From contig CADCSX010000010.1 in the NCBI GenBank assembly GCA_902805475.1, positions 186,001 through 250,000 of the forward strand: a DNA stretch of 64,000 nucleotides. The letters run 5' to 3'. How positions within the stretch are numbered: position 1 is the first letter of the stretch; each line of letters begins with the position of its first letter. The notes below the pieces were generated by a model, which was given only the letters and a program-made list of their open reading frames with translations, was not told where the DNA came from and did not search any database. This stretch comes from Entonaema liquescens (taxonomy: Eukaryota > Ascomycota > Sordariomycetes > Xylariales > Xylariaceae). The translations under genes and the position numbers were made by a program. Below, one piece after another: positions 25,601 to 36,966 of this stretch.

Positions 25601-26059
25601 ACCTAAGTTTGTTAACAAGAATCTATAAACTAGCGCGTCTTGTTCCAGTAAAGACGTACCATAGGCTCGGTCATCCGTAGCTCCTGCACGAGGGCCTCAC
25701 CGCGTAGGTTCTGGTCGTCATTGAAAAAGTGGCGGATGAAGGTGCGCACGGCGCTGGGATCAGACGTTGGTCGGAATGGGAGAAGGAGAAAAGGAAGATC
25801 GAGAGCTACGCGTCGCGAACGGGTTAGCTTATACTAGCTTAAGTGAGATGGAATCATTCTTGCTGTTCATACCCCTAGCTTTGATCTCTTCGGTGCAGCG
25901 TTTTACTAATTCCTGAACCTCTTCGGGTTCTACCGTCGTTCGCGTATACGCATCTTCCCAGCGCGGCTTGTTGGGCAATTGACTTGTTAAATCTAGGTTG
26001 CCATTCTTCTTAGATTTTGGGCCATCTTTGCCCCTTATTCGAGAGAAGAGGCTCGGCAT
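22688..26059 (-). CDS. msb1: Msb1/Mug8-type morphogenesis protein (MSB1 domain), with two or three apparent frameshifts
   Basis: Fungal Msb1-like polarity protein. Members act with Rho/Cdc42 and protein kinase C signalling at sites of growth, and the N-terminal domain resembles RhoGAP folds. Exons: 26059-25873, 25805-25660, 25602-25509, 25441-25213, then a long exon from 25160. The spliced N-terminus (MPSLFSRIRGKDGPKSKK, KPRWEDAY, LDLPFLLLPFRPTSDPSAVR, FIRHFF, GGIVGWDAYELF, NGFGGRKLSRMAAWWAFEHK) is strongly conserved in filamentous fungi. After about residue 600 it becomes a Pro/Glu-rich disordered tail. Frame breaks: 24544-24547 (four C where five fit, LLLP to PDKILPPIE), about 24062 (one G missing, QAA to KLQAKQLQ) and about 22800 (a stop after NNPAANV although AIESRVARIKARVAELTG continues in another frame). 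Corrected length is about 1040 aa. Neighbours have no obvious functional link. Domain call is from memory of the family. Confidence 0.8.
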
Positions 26060-29000
26060 GGTGATTAGTAGGCGTGAGATACCCGTCTAAATGAAAGAAA
26101 ATGTTTCCGTTCACAGCACCACGTAATTCTTTAAGTTCGAGAACGTTGGATATAGACAAGTGGGTATTTTGATAGTCGAATTATGACGCGGGCTAACGCA
26201 TAAAATGTTTGTAGAGGAAGACTTATCCGAGATGCGCCAGCAGAGTGGGGGTTGGGTATCAAGTAATATTATCGAATGGTATTGCCAACGGGAGTTCGAC
26301 CTATTCGAACCAGGTATGTTTTTGAGATATTCTTTACCGGTGGGAAAAAAAAACCCAGCTCCAGGGTATGAATCAATAGGAGGGTACCACACCTCGACAG
26401 AAAGAGAAAGAAGCGGAAAAAAAAGAGAAAAGAGTAACGAAAGATCAAACGATTAGAATTGAAGCTTTCACGAATATGCGTGAAGCGGCAAAACGAAGGG
26501 TATCAAGATGCACGCATGGTAGAGTTCAAAAAGTTCCAATCGCCGAGGGGAGAAAAATAATAATATTAAAGGGGCGGTCCAAACTTCGACGAGGTTCCCA
26601 TAAATCATAAATGACAGATCAAGGAAGTCGTCCTCGCTACTTCCCCAAAATCTACTCTGATAGTACACCCGCACCTCCAAGCTTGGTCAGTGTACATTAG
26701 CGCACTTACTTGAACTACCTCTTATAGGTATAGCGGCATTGAAGGAGATTATTTTAGCTCTTTTTGGTGGCAGCCATCAGGTAGGCGCCGTTAAGGTAAA
26801 GAGCTGTGATTGGATAGCCCAGTACATGTCCGGCATGCGTGGAGAAGGTGCAGCAGGGGTGCGTTGGCCAACGTGGTCAAGGCACCGTTGAATTTTCTGG
26901 GTTTGGAAAAAGAACATCAAAGTATCTAGAAGTTACTTTCCCACTCAAGCGCGGCTGAAAAATACATACTTGAGTTGACAAGCCTACGTCCTCACATCCT
27001 CACCCAAGAACTTTAAATTTTAATTACAGGGCGGGAAGTGGTAACCTGGCGACACCCGGTCAGACTTTACCAAGTGTTCCCCCCCAAAAGCCATCGTCAT
27101 TGGTGAGATGTAGCGACCCGAACCTAGACCGGGCACTCTTTCAAACCTCATATTTCACATGGGACTTATTATATCCATGTCACGAATCTCCAGCACAGAT
27201 ACTTCAAGTGGGTTTGTCCACATCGAAAGCTCTTGAGTCCCGCAGAAGAAACATTCGTCGTAATTGGTCGAGTTGCACCTATATTTCTCTTCCGCCTGGA
27301 TGCCCTGCGAACTTCCATGTTTGCCTCTCACTAGCACGAAAACCACGACTGCGGGTTTTCTGACTGGACCGGGTCGGTTACCAAGTTGTTGGTAAATTAG
27401 CTGCCAGCTCAGACTCGAGCCATATGACACATTGGTTTAAATTGATATTCTACCAAACCTGTCTTGACGATAGCTTCACTTCTGGCATATCTCCTAAGAA
27501 GCGTTTTTTTGCTGAGCTGTTATGGACATCCATTATTGCAACCGTGGAACAGAATACTACCTGAGCTACTTTTGATCGGCAGGTCGAATCGTTTCCTGCA
27601 ACGTGAGATTTGAACAGACGGGGTTGAGCATTATCGGAACACCATCGGCAGTTCTATATCAAGTACCACCTCAGATGCCACCAACGTCCGAATTCAATCA
27701 ACGCGTGGTTACCTAAGCCTTCCCTTTCGCCGTTTGAAGCTATATTTAATCTGGATCTGCTCCTGTCTGTAGCCGTTTTCGTGCTGTGTAACGCCTCATT
27801 GATACGACAGGAATATCAGTATCAAAAAGACAACTTTTCTAGTTTGCTATCCAAACTATCGCCTCAACTGCTATCTCGATCACTAAGATAAATCGTTTAA
27901 AATGAGTGCCAAGACGTTAGCCATCTCGCCCCTATTCCCCTCACCCAGATCATTCTTTTTAAAAGGGCGTCAACCTTGCATGAGCACAACTCATCACTCG
28001 GAATCTAAAGCCAATTAATTCACGAAAACCACTGGACCCTGCTAGACCGGTCTCTTTTTATAGGCTAGGGTTTAGATGAGTTGGCAAAGTGTGGTGAGGT
28101 CACCCTAACGGGAGAGGCCTGATTCGGAGAGTTAGCTGCGAGCCATTGGTGCAGAGAGGCTGATGCCATTGGGCTAAAGCGTGTCTTACACCGACCGCGA
28201 TTTTTCGCGTCCAATAACGGCGCGTTAGTCTCAAGGGGGGCATCGTGCGAGGCATTTGCTGGATGCTACGTACATAGTATGTTACAATCTCCTTTCCCTC
28301 AAGCCGTCCCTCCCATCTAGTTGTACGATTTTCCAGTAAAATAACCAACACAAAATTACGGCGAGGAACGTGGGTTGCTAGGTCCTTGAAACTTAGGACC
28401 GCTTGAGCCTCTTGAGAAGTTGAGTCTAGAAAACGCCACTAACCGAGTTTGTATCTGTCGACAATTTCCATCTTACATGATGTTAGGTATTTTAACCGTT
28501 CCAACCAAGTTCCGATGTACAACATAAAGTAGTGTGCAGTGTGTGTGGCCCACCTTGCATAGAATCTAGGGGACGAAGGGACCTGCATGACTAGCGTGGG
28601 ATCTCAGGCTTATGCATAGGTATGTTATCTGGATATTAGGTATACACGAGCGGTCCGCAACCACGATTATCCCAGTACGTATACGAATACTAGAATACTA
28701 CAAGCCTAACATTCTCAAGAAGCAACATACGAAACCCTACTTTGCTGTCATATTGGCTGATATTGACATTTTGAAAACTCAGCTTTTATCTACGGAATTT
28801 CCCTCTTAGCAACTCGTAAAAACTAAAACAAACAGAACACTACCTCAACATCATTTCTCTCCCTAGGTATGTACAACTGTACAACGGCGGTATGTAACGG
28901 TCTATAGTGGGGTAGCCAGGTCTCCATTTCCGATTCCCGAGACAATTCTTTAACGGCCTTGCCGTGCCTCAATCAAGCGTATGTCGATGATGACATATCC

Positions 29001-29773
29001 GTTTAGGAGAGGTTATGAGGCATCATAACGAAACGTCGTCGCAGATCCCATTTATGCGCCAAGATGATATGGTGCCATCGTCATACCCTCCATATCTGGG
29101 GACTGATCTGAATCTTACACCACTGCATCGCTTGCCTATAAGCAATGTGCGTTTATCTGATCTAGCACAATCGTTGCTATTCATTATAAATGTTGATGAT
29201 GTGCTGTTTGCAAACTCCATCGTGGCTGCTTAGGTAGTTCATTATGGCACCAGATTAGCCATGTTTTAAGAGGCGAACTGTTCATTTCATTTCTAGGGTA
29301 AGGTTAAACGAATACGCGTTCTCAAGTTGGACAACACCCCAAGAGGGTCTTCGCGAAACCAACCGTAATCGGCATCTCATTGTATGTTAACTAACTAGGT
29401 GTACTGCTCAAGCAAGAAATAATAGTTTATTACTCACGATGTCGCGAGCGCCCAATGGATAGGTCATACCGTCCGCTCGAACAGACGAGAAATTAACCGA
29501 TGTCGATTACAGAGATATAGACTTATGAGCATGACAACGACACCTTGAATATTGAGTGTATTTACCATAGGGCTATACAACTCGTAATTTAAGCAAAGCA
29601 AATATACTTTTTGTTGACCTACACAATCTCGATATGCTACGAGCACACGCCAGTCCAACCCACTTATAGACCGTATGAAACGCCAACCAATAAACCGATA
29701 CGATCAGAATGGAAGATATCCGAACGCCCGTATCCCTTAAACCATATAACACGCATAGTCTGCAAAGGGAGAC
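26060..29773. other. Intergenic gap, no supported gene (3.7 kb)
   Basis: AT-rich DNA between the msb1 start and the 3' end of the uracil-DNA glycosylase gene. Short open frames (under 95 codons) show no domain, no splice-consistent extension and unremarkable composition. Nothing else recognised. Confidence 0.6.
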
Positions 29774-31010
29774 TCACTTCGATTCAGCATCACTAGTGGT
29801 ATCTTTGTCTTCTTTGCTTTCCTTGCCCTCTTCACCCTCCTCCTGAAGGATCTTGCTTTCCTCCTCGCCCTTCTCCACGTCCACCTCTCCTACAGCCACG
29901 ACAGGTGGCGAAACTTCTTCCTTCTCCTCCTCCTTCTTCTCCTCTTCCGGCTTCTTCGCGTCGGGATTGAGATTCCAATCGATCACGCCGTCCTCGCCGT
30001 ACCTCTTAACAAGCCACTCGTTAGCCTGCTTAAAGTGCCCGCAGTCGAAGAACCCCTCGACGCGCTCAGCGGGCTCGGGTGCGCGCTCTTCAGCACCAGG
30101 TGCCGCTGCGTGTCGACCTTGGTCACCCGCTGCGCCGCCGGCTTGCCCCACGCCATGAACACCACGCCGCGCGTGCGCTTCTGCGCCACTAGGTCGATCA
30201 CCTTCTGCGTGAAGCGCTCCCACCCGCGCTTCGCGTGCGAGTTGGCCTCGTGCGCGCGCACCGTCAAGCAAGTATTCAGCATGAGCACACCGCGCTCCGC
30301 CCACGGCGTCAGTAGGCCGCCGTTGTTCGGCGGCGGCGCGAAGTCCGGGTAGTCGTTCTTCAGCGCGATGTACATGTTTTTGAGGGAGGGGGGGTGTGGG
30401 GGTCGCACAGAGAAGGCGAGGCCGTGCGCTTGGTTGAAGTTGTGGTAGGGGTCTTGCCCTAGGATTACGCACTTGACTGTGTGGAAGGGCGTGTGTCGGG
30501 ACCTAAGGGGGTTATGTTAGTTCAAGTATATATAGAGAGTATGCTATTATACTGAGAGTAAGGCACGGTAAGGTAGATGGATAGAACGAGGGTATGTCTT
30601 TGGCAAGAAGCATTAACAGAGGGTGGGACATCGACATACCAAGAGTAGACATCTTCTCTAGGCGGAAACACCTTCTTGCCCGCCTTGATCTCGCCCTCGA
30701 GGAACTTCTTGAGCTCGATGAACTCAGGGGTTGTGATCTCATCTTTGAGATGGACCAGCCAGCTAGGATCTAAGGTCTGGATCTCGAGCTGGAGGTGGCG
30801 CTTCTGCTCCAGCGTTAAGCTTGCGACCCACTTGTCCTTGTTGAACTTGAGGGGGGGTGCTGATTCGGGGCCCGCACCGGGTCTCGCGGGGGACGAAGCG
30901 GGTGAGCTCTTAGGTGCGCCGAAGAACGACGTTATGCTCGCGTTCACCTTGGGCTTTTTGTTGACATCGCCGGATGCGAGTCCTTCGCTCTTACGCTTCA
31001 CAGAAGACAT
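29774..31010 (-). CDS. ung1: Uracil-DNA glycosylase (family 1, UNG), with one apparent 1-nt frameshift
   Basis: Base-excision-repair enzyme that removes uracil from DNA. Exon 1 is 31010-30640 and exon 2 is 30502-29774; the intron starts GTATGT and splits the Trp codon of VYSWSRHTPF. Residues 1-60 are a nuclear-type basic/Pro-rich tail (KRKSEG, KKPKVN, ITSFFG, the last resembling a PCNA-interacting PIP box). The catalytic water-activating motif GQDPYH (about D141), FSVRPPHPPSLKNMY, MLNTCLTVR and the HPSPLS loop are all present. Just after HPSPLSASR the frame shifts: GFFDCGHFKQANEWL follows in another frame because a G run (30053-30056 on the plus strand as C) has four bases where five fit. Corrected length is 366 aa. 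The last 70 residues are an unusual Glu/Lys-rich tail (PEEEKKEEEKEE and so on), absent from the catalytic family core. Convergent or regulatory links were not seen. Confidence 0.9.
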
Positions 31011-31868
31011 TGTGTAAGTAGCTGCAAGTTTAAATGCACTACGGGATTGTAGGTATAAGTGTAAGTGTAAATGGGGTCGAGGCCGAGTTAATAGGCAGCC
31101 TATATCCCAAGGCGGAAGGTGTCTTGAATGACGTAAACGCGACACGGTGAATTATTTTTCTTTTGAACTGGATTTCAGATACAATCCCCTCGACGAATAA
31201 ATTACAAATGTCAAGGTTATAACGATTTGGTCAAATTAGGCGTGTAAGCGATAAATAAAATGAACAATTGAATTGTAGAAAAGCAAACGTTGGAAAAGGT
31301 CCAAGTTTCTATAGTTAAATGGGGATTCGAGTTCTCGACGCGTTTCCAAGACGCGAAACCCCTTTTAGCACTTAACGCGACTTTTCTACGCGCGTAAAGT
31401 GGCTTGTGCGATTATGATGAGCAAGGTTCAGTGCTTTAGAAAAGTCCTAGAAAATGATATGTAACAAAATAAGAAAGGTCCAAGCACATGTCTACGCCGT
31501 TCATAATTCATAATGATCGTCAGAATTCTCATCATATTAATCATCTAAAAGCTCATCAAGAGCCTAGTGTCGAGTTGTGATGATCTATCGCCTCTTTTTG
31601 CTTTTTTTCTTTCTTTTTTCTTGTCTCTTCTTTTCCCCCTTTTAACATTCGTAACGTAATATACAAAACCATCATTAGGGGGTAGCCATTGAGCCGTTCC
31701 GATCTATAGAGTCGTCTCTTAAATGAACATCGCATAATTAAAGCAAACCATCCAACCGTCCCTTTTTTGGTTCCGGTTCCTTTTTGGCCTCTAAGCAAGG
31801 TATCATAACTCTAATCAACGCCTGCTAATGCAAATTCAGAAATGAGGGGAGAGATATGATATCACATG
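31011..31868. other. Intergenic gap between ung1 and the mitochondrial carrier gene
   Basis: 858 bp, AT-rich. It holds the ung1 promoter and the 3' side of the carrier gene. The ung1 frame stays open for 45 codons upstream of its ATG without another ATG. Poly-pyrimidine tract near 31580-31640. No gene. Confidence 0.6.
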
Positions 31869-33281
31869 TCAAGGCTCATCAGCCCGACCTTCATGCTGTC
31901 TCCGAGCTTTACGTTCGTTAATACCCCTAAATGCTCTCTTACCAACCTCGTAGCTGCTGATCATGATAGCGCAAGACGGCGCCACTTTAAGCGTACGAGG
32001 TAGCCATCCCCTCCAGAGCCCTGCTAATCCTTCCGTCGAATAGATGTGGGAGAGAAACCGCAGCATGTTTTGAGCTTCAGGCTCTGCAGCCTTCCCGCTG
32101 TAGGCAAAGCCTTATTAGACGTATCTTGATAGACCTGCCGTCGGGTTTTACCCACATCGAACGGCATGGTCACCGTCGATGCAAACGCGCCTGAAAGACA
32201 ACCCGCAGTGAAGCTGTCCATGAAAGTCGCCGCATGGCTCTCTCTGCTCTGTGACCTGGTTCTTGCCCGTGCTCTTGAACCGCCACTATCTCGAGTTGTA
32301 TGCCGGCCACGTCGCTCTTCTCGCATGTCAGTAAGCTTGCCTCTGATCGTCTCGTAGCCAAACCAATACATCGCTGAGAAAGGAACGTCTCGCCATAGAG
32401 TCAGAGTAAGACCTCTCCAAAGAGAGCTGTAACCATTATCAGCCACCATCTCCCGGAGTCCCTTGAAAGTATTCGCTAAATGGCCGGCCGCAGTCGAGCC
32501 TGGCGACGCTTGCAGTCGTGTTCGGAACAGATCGATAGGACTAACCGCGGTAACGGCGACGACTCGCGCGGATGCGCCGGCTACTACAGGCGCATATTCC
32601 TCCTTAGCCATTCTGCTGACAGGGCTTGACTTGCTATATCGTAGCCAATCGTAGCCGGTGAAATAGATAATATTCGCGGGGACCGACATGGCCAACGTCG
32701 GCGACAAGCCTCTCCATAACGTCGTAAGACCCTCGTGGCGGGCGATCTTCTTCATGCCGTCGAACGTGGAATTGAACCGCCTCTTCTGTACTTCTTCCAC
32801 GGCGCATTCTCCAGAGGCGGTTATGGTTTCGATCGGACCGGCGACGCAGACTTCGGCATTGTTATTCATGAAGAACACCTCTCGGCAACACGCTGTAACC
32901 CCAAGGTTCGACGGCCGAAAAGCATTGGGTGACGAAATTGCAAGTCTCTGGAAGTCTGCAACGGGCTGCGACGAACCTTGCGATTGCAGTCGGACACGGA
33001 CGACATCTAGAGGAGTGACTGTGCACATCATTGTTAGCTTATGTTCTTCAAGATAGATGTAACTCATAGCTCTATAGCTAAGGTGGCGTAGAGGAAGGCT
33101 TACCTAGAAGTGACGTAAGAAGACTACCAGTAATAGCAGAAAGCATCTTCTGCCCGGCCGAGATATCCATCCCGTCGTTCCCGTCGTTTTGAGACGAAAC
33201 CATAGTTTGTCCAGCGAAAGCGTCTTCGCCCCCTCCTAATCGGTCGTGGTTATGGCCAGCAAAGCTGTGATTAGATGCCAT
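31869..33281 (-). CDS. mtm1: Mitochondrial carrier, Mtm1 / SLC25A39-SLC25A40 type, with one apparent 1-nt frameshift
   Basis: Inner-membrane solute carrier. Human SLC25A39/40 supply glutathione to the matrix, and yeast Mtm1 is needed for Mn-SOD activation. Exon 1 is 33281-33104 and exon 2 is 33018-31869; the intron (GTAAGC..ACAG) restores VTPLDVVRVRLQSQ, the first PX[DE]XX[RK] carrier motif. The other repeats carry VSPIDLFRTRLQ and MPFDVGKTRRQ. The first matrix loop contains the subfamily insert with four cysteines (TACCREVFF, EVCVAGP, GECAVEE), matching the Fe-S-sensing loop described for SLC25A39. WRGLSPTLAMSVPANIIYF is a family signature. The frame changes near 32094-32096: one G appears missing in GCGGGAAGGCT, so ALPTAG is followed by AAEPEAQNMLRFLSHIY in another frame. 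Corrected length is 442 aa. Without correction the sixth helix is lost. Confident family, substrate inferred. Confidence 0.88.
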
Positions 33282-34061
33282 TTTTTACATGCGCTAGTCC
33301 CGGTTGGACCGGGGGCGCCCTTAATGACAGCTCGATATAATGTAAAAAGAGAAGAAAGACCTTTTTCAATCTTGTGCGGAGTTAATGGACATGTAAAGGT
33401 ATTGTGTTGTGTTGTTAGGAAAATACACAGGTGTTTAGTTGTTTGTTGTAAATTGTAAGTGGCCAGATTGGAAGGAGGCGAAGAATATCAAAATTGAGGG
33501 ACGGAACCTGCGATATCGCGGGAAGGCAGTTTTCCTCGCGTCATTAATACATAAGAACAAAATAGAGAGGCTTATCTTTTTTAAAAAAGAATTTGCCGGT
33601 CCCAAGCCGAGACCGAGCTGCTACTAAACCGATGCAGCGGAAATCGAGAACCGCTGTGGTTAAAGCTAACGCACGGTCCTTTATGGTCTTATCCATGATG
33701 TCAGAGCCAATCGGATCGTCTTACGCTAAGCGATTAATCGCCCCACTAGGACCCCTCCATAGGCAGTATGACTCTTGTTCGGCGATAAGATGGAATTAGA
33801 TAATGCATCCCGCGCAGCTCTGACCCGTCACGCCGGAGCACCTCATTGTACCTCACCGTTACAAGAGGCCGACTTTTGACTTCACCCGATGATCCGCGAA
33901 TCACCGCAAAGTTCTCATCCTTTTTAGATACATAATCCTTCTTTAAAATCCACACGAAAAACACACGCAATACACCAAATTATACTCTCAATACCACTTT
34001 TAATTAAGCACTGTACATAAAAATTCATATCCATAGAATTGTAACCATAGTTTTGCCCAGC
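33282..34061. other. Divergent intergenic region between mtm1 and the F-box gene
   Basis: 780 bp between two divergent start codons, AT-rich, probably carrying both promoters. Short open frames have no recognisable content. Confidence 0.5.
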
Positions 34062-35705
34062 ATGGACCAACCGAATCAGCAGATCCAATCTGAGCTAGAA
34101 AGCTTTAGAGAACAATGGCGGGCTGAAGTCTCGGCTCGATCAAGGAATGCTACTAGCTCTCAGCAGCAGCACCACCAGCAGAGGACAAGCTCTAATCAAG
34201 GGAGTTCCTCCTCGACTATAACAACCAATAGACCTCCGAAGAGGAATGAAACTACGCATAGAAAGTCAGCTTCGAAAACTATCCATCAAGTAGAAGATGA
34301 GGACGAATATTATCAAGCCCAGCATTTTGATGAGCCAGATAGTAGTAAATCCGTAACAGGGCAGAAACTCGGCCGTCATGATGGCGACTCTACTAAGGAT
34401 AGAGACCAAGAGCCCCAGACCGCTTTAGACTTCTACGAGAAAGCTGTCGAGCGGGAAGCCAGCGGCAAGCTCGGTGATAGTCTACAGCTCTATCGAAAGG
34501 CCTTCCGCATGGACGACAATGTTGATCAGTCCTATCGTAACAAACACTTCCCTGGTCGTTGGGCAAAGCCAGGCCAGACCAACCCGTCTAACGCCCCTGT
34601 GACCGTTCCTAACACCGCCCATCACTCCCTAGATGGTGGAGCACCCGCATTATCCCTGCCAGACCTTATCACTAGCTTTTCCAGTCTTAAGATTGAGGGA
34701 GCACCGCCAGAATGCGAGGGTGTGGCAGCACCTCCGTGTCCGATTTCCGAATTGCCTGACGAGATTCTCATTCATATTCTACGAGACGTAGCTGTCGCTG
34801 ATGTGGGTGATTTCGTACGCCTGGCACAAGTCTGTAAACGGTTAGCTTACTTGGTAGCCACCGAAGACCAGATCTGGAGGCGGGTCTGCTTGGGTTCTGA
34901 ATTCGGGTTTGGCGGGATGCATTACCATTGGCAAAGGGGCATTAGCTGGGAGCCTCTAGACATAGCACAGGAACTCGCCGATTCCGACGATATTTTTACT
35001 CTAGAGGAACTCGCACGTCGACGACGGGAGGAGAGTCGAGCAACGAGTAACCTGTTACTTCGTGGACTTTACGCATCATCCTGGCTGACAATGTTCCGGC
35101 GGCGCCCAAGGGTGCGGTTTAACGGGTGTTACATCAGTACCGTGAACTATATTCGCCCTGGGCAGGCGTCTGCGCACCAGGTCACATGGAATAGTCCTGT
35201 CCACATCGTAACTTACTATCGATATCTACGGCTTTTCCGTGACGGTACCGTCATCAGTCTACTGACCACGGATGAGCCCGCCCACGTCGTACACCACTTG
35301 ACACGTGATAACGTGGCCTTACATCGCGGCGGCTCTGGTCCCCATTACCTACCCTCTGCTGTCATGGGGGCTGCGCTGAAAGGGCGCTGGCGCTTATCCT
35401 CGGCGGGAGATAAAAATGATAATGATAACACGAGTAGTGCCACTGGTACAGGAGCGAGTCTAGTCGACGCGGAGGGTGATCTGTATGTCGAGACAGAGGG
35501 CGTGGGGAAGTATATGTACCGCATGGAGCTGACATTCCGGGGTTCGGGCAAGACACCTACTGTACACAGGAATACCAACAATCGACTAACTTGGAAGGGT
35601 TTCTGGAGCTACAACAGGCTGACAGACGACTGGGCTGAGTTCCCGCTCAAAAACGGCAAGCCCTTCTTTTTCAGCCGGGTTAAGAGTTATGGGATAGGTG
35701 AATAG
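34062..35705 (+). CDS. pof7: F-box protein of the FBXO9 / Pof7 / Hrt3 family
   Basis: Substrate-recognition subunit of an SCF-type ubiquitin ligase. Single exon with the ATG at 34062, giving 547 aa. Order of parts: residues 1-110 Gln/Ser-rich and disordered; residues about 125-160 a TPR-like helix pair with ALDFYEKAVEREASGKLGDS and LQLYRKAFRMDD; an F-box at about 230-275 with ISELPDEILIHILRDVAV and VCKRLAYLVATEDQIWRRVC; then the conserved C-terminal FBXO9-type domain with PRVRFNGCYISTVNYIRPG, VTYYRYLRLFRDGTVISL and KGRWRLS. The TPR plus F-box plus C-terminal domain order is the hallmark of the FBXO9 family. The frame is intact. It is transcribed away from the carrier gene. The start was moved to the first ATG in the frame; upstream codons lack one. 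Confidence 0.88.
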   Translation: MDQPNQQIQSELESFREQWRAEVSARSRNATSSQQQHHQQRTSSNQGSSSSTITTNRPPKRNETTHRKSASKTIHQVEDEDEYYQAQHFDEPDSSKSVTGQKLGRHDGDSTKDRDQEPQTALDFYEKAVEREASGKLGDSLQLYRKAFRMDDNVDQSYRNKHFPGRWAKPGQTNPSNAPVTVPNTAHHSLDGGAPALSLPDLITSFSSLKIEGAPPECEGVAAPPCPISELPDEILIHILRDVAVADVGDFVRLAQVCKRLAYLVATEDQIWRRVCLGSEFGFGGMHYHWQRGISWEPLDIAQELADSDDIFTLEELARRRREESRATSNLLLRGLYASSWLTMFRRRPRVRFNGCYISTVNYIRPGQASAHQVTWNSPVHIVTYYRYLRLFRDGTVISLLTTDEPAHVVHHLTRDNVALHRGGSGPHYLPSAVMGAALKGRWRLSSAGDKNDNDNTSSATGTGASLVDAEGDLYVETEGVGKYMYRMELTFRGSGKTPTVHRNTNNRLTWKGFWSYNRLTDDWAEFPLKNGKPFFFSRVKSYGIGE

Positions 35706-36210
35706 GAGTAAGGGCTAGGTAGGCATTTATGTGCATTAGAGTGCTGGGTCTTCGGCTCCTCCGGTTTGTCGGGCCTTGGTTGCGTATGACATAAACTAGA
35801 CATGACTCTGTGGAGTTACTGTAGGTTAGATAGGGACGTTGCATCATAGGGTACATATCATGACAATAGAACGAGGGCACAAGCAAGTAATATCAGTGTG
35901 TGTGTGTGTGTGTATTACAAGCAGGTTTATTCAACCGAAAGCTGACTTCTAAGAAGTCGTCCAAGTAGCAGACTACCTAATGTAGTCATAGCCCGTAGGC
36001 TTCAGAAACGCAACGCAACGCAACGCAGTCCTTTTCTCTGTACATCGATAAAGGCAACTCGAAGAACGAGCCGCAGATCCTTTCAGAGCGGACAAACAAA
36101 ACAAACCCGACCACTCCACCACTCCATTACAAGTATGCTGTGATCCTTCCGTACGTCATGTTCTCATGCATATACCTGTAGAGCCTCTTTACCCGGCGGT
36201 ACCTAGATAC
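35706..36210. other. Intergenic, convergent 3' ends
   Basis: 505 bp between the F-box gene and the convergent unknown gene. It holds a (GT)9 tract (35896-35913) and a CAACG pentamer array (about 36008-36026). No gene. Confidence 0.6.
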
Positions 36211-36966
36211 TTAGAGTCCGCGCTCCTCGAAATAAGTAGCTACATTGTAGCTGCTTACCTGAGAGCAGGCACGGCGAGGCCGGCCCGACGCGAGTCCACT
36301 AACTGGGGCGGGTGCGGCAACCCGGGCACGCTTCTTGGCCGGTGCCTTAGGTGGCGGCGCTTGCGAAGACTCTCCTTCGGCTTGTTCAAGATCGTCGTAA
36401 CTATCCACGACTGGGATCGAGCTTGCCCGAGGGCGAAGCTGCGAGGTGTATCGATGACCCGGACGAGATCGAGCGGCGGGGCGACGAGCTCGACGTCTCG
36501 TCGGGGGCTGGGGGGACTGCGAAGAGCTGGGCGCTGAAAATTAAGAATAGATATTAGTAAGGGGTTGTGAGACTGAGTTGGGTTTAAAGGTATGGGTTAA
36601 CTTACCGTCACGGGCGGGGTCATAATCGCTGTCAGGAACCGGTCCTTCTCCAATAAACTCTACATCTGAGTCCTCGTCGGGCTGGGTGTCTGCATTCTCT
36701 GCAGCTTGGGAATGGTCGGCGGCGTCATTGTTGCCATTATTGGCGATGGACTTGGAGAGAACAGCTTGCTGAATCATTTCAGCAAAGATGGGAATAATTC
36801 CCTTGACAACGTCGGGCATGTCGCTCTTGAGAATTGTGACGATCATTTCCGTAATCTCTGCGTTCTGATCCAGCTCCAAGTGGTTGGTCGCGGCCATGAC
36901 CGCATTTCCTGCCTCCTTCATCATGGCATCTACAACCTTCTTGACTTCTTCTGTTGCTGAAGACAT
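36211..36966 (-). CDS. Unrecognised small protein: acidic N-terminal half, Arg/Pro-rich C-terminal half
   Basis: No function recognised. Exon 1 is 36966-36606 and exon 2 begins at 36533; the intron (GTAAGT..TCAG) splits a codon cleanly so that DYDPARD runs into APSSSQSPQPPTRRRARR. Residues 1-90 look helical (VKKVVDAMMKEAGNAVM, ITEMIVTILKSDMPDVVKG) and could fold. Around 100-120 lies an acidic patch, DEDSDVEFIGEGPVPDSD, with a hydrophobic core flanked by acids as in SUMO-interacting motifs. The C-terminal half is Arg/Pro/Ser-rich with KKRAR, a plausible nuclear-localisation signal. The 3' end is uncertain: reading on after the last CAG gives a stop at 36211, while a GTAAGC donor at 36258 and an AG near 36181 would give a short final exon. 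Coding status is supported by codon-consistent splicing and composition, not by homology. Confidence 0.6.
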
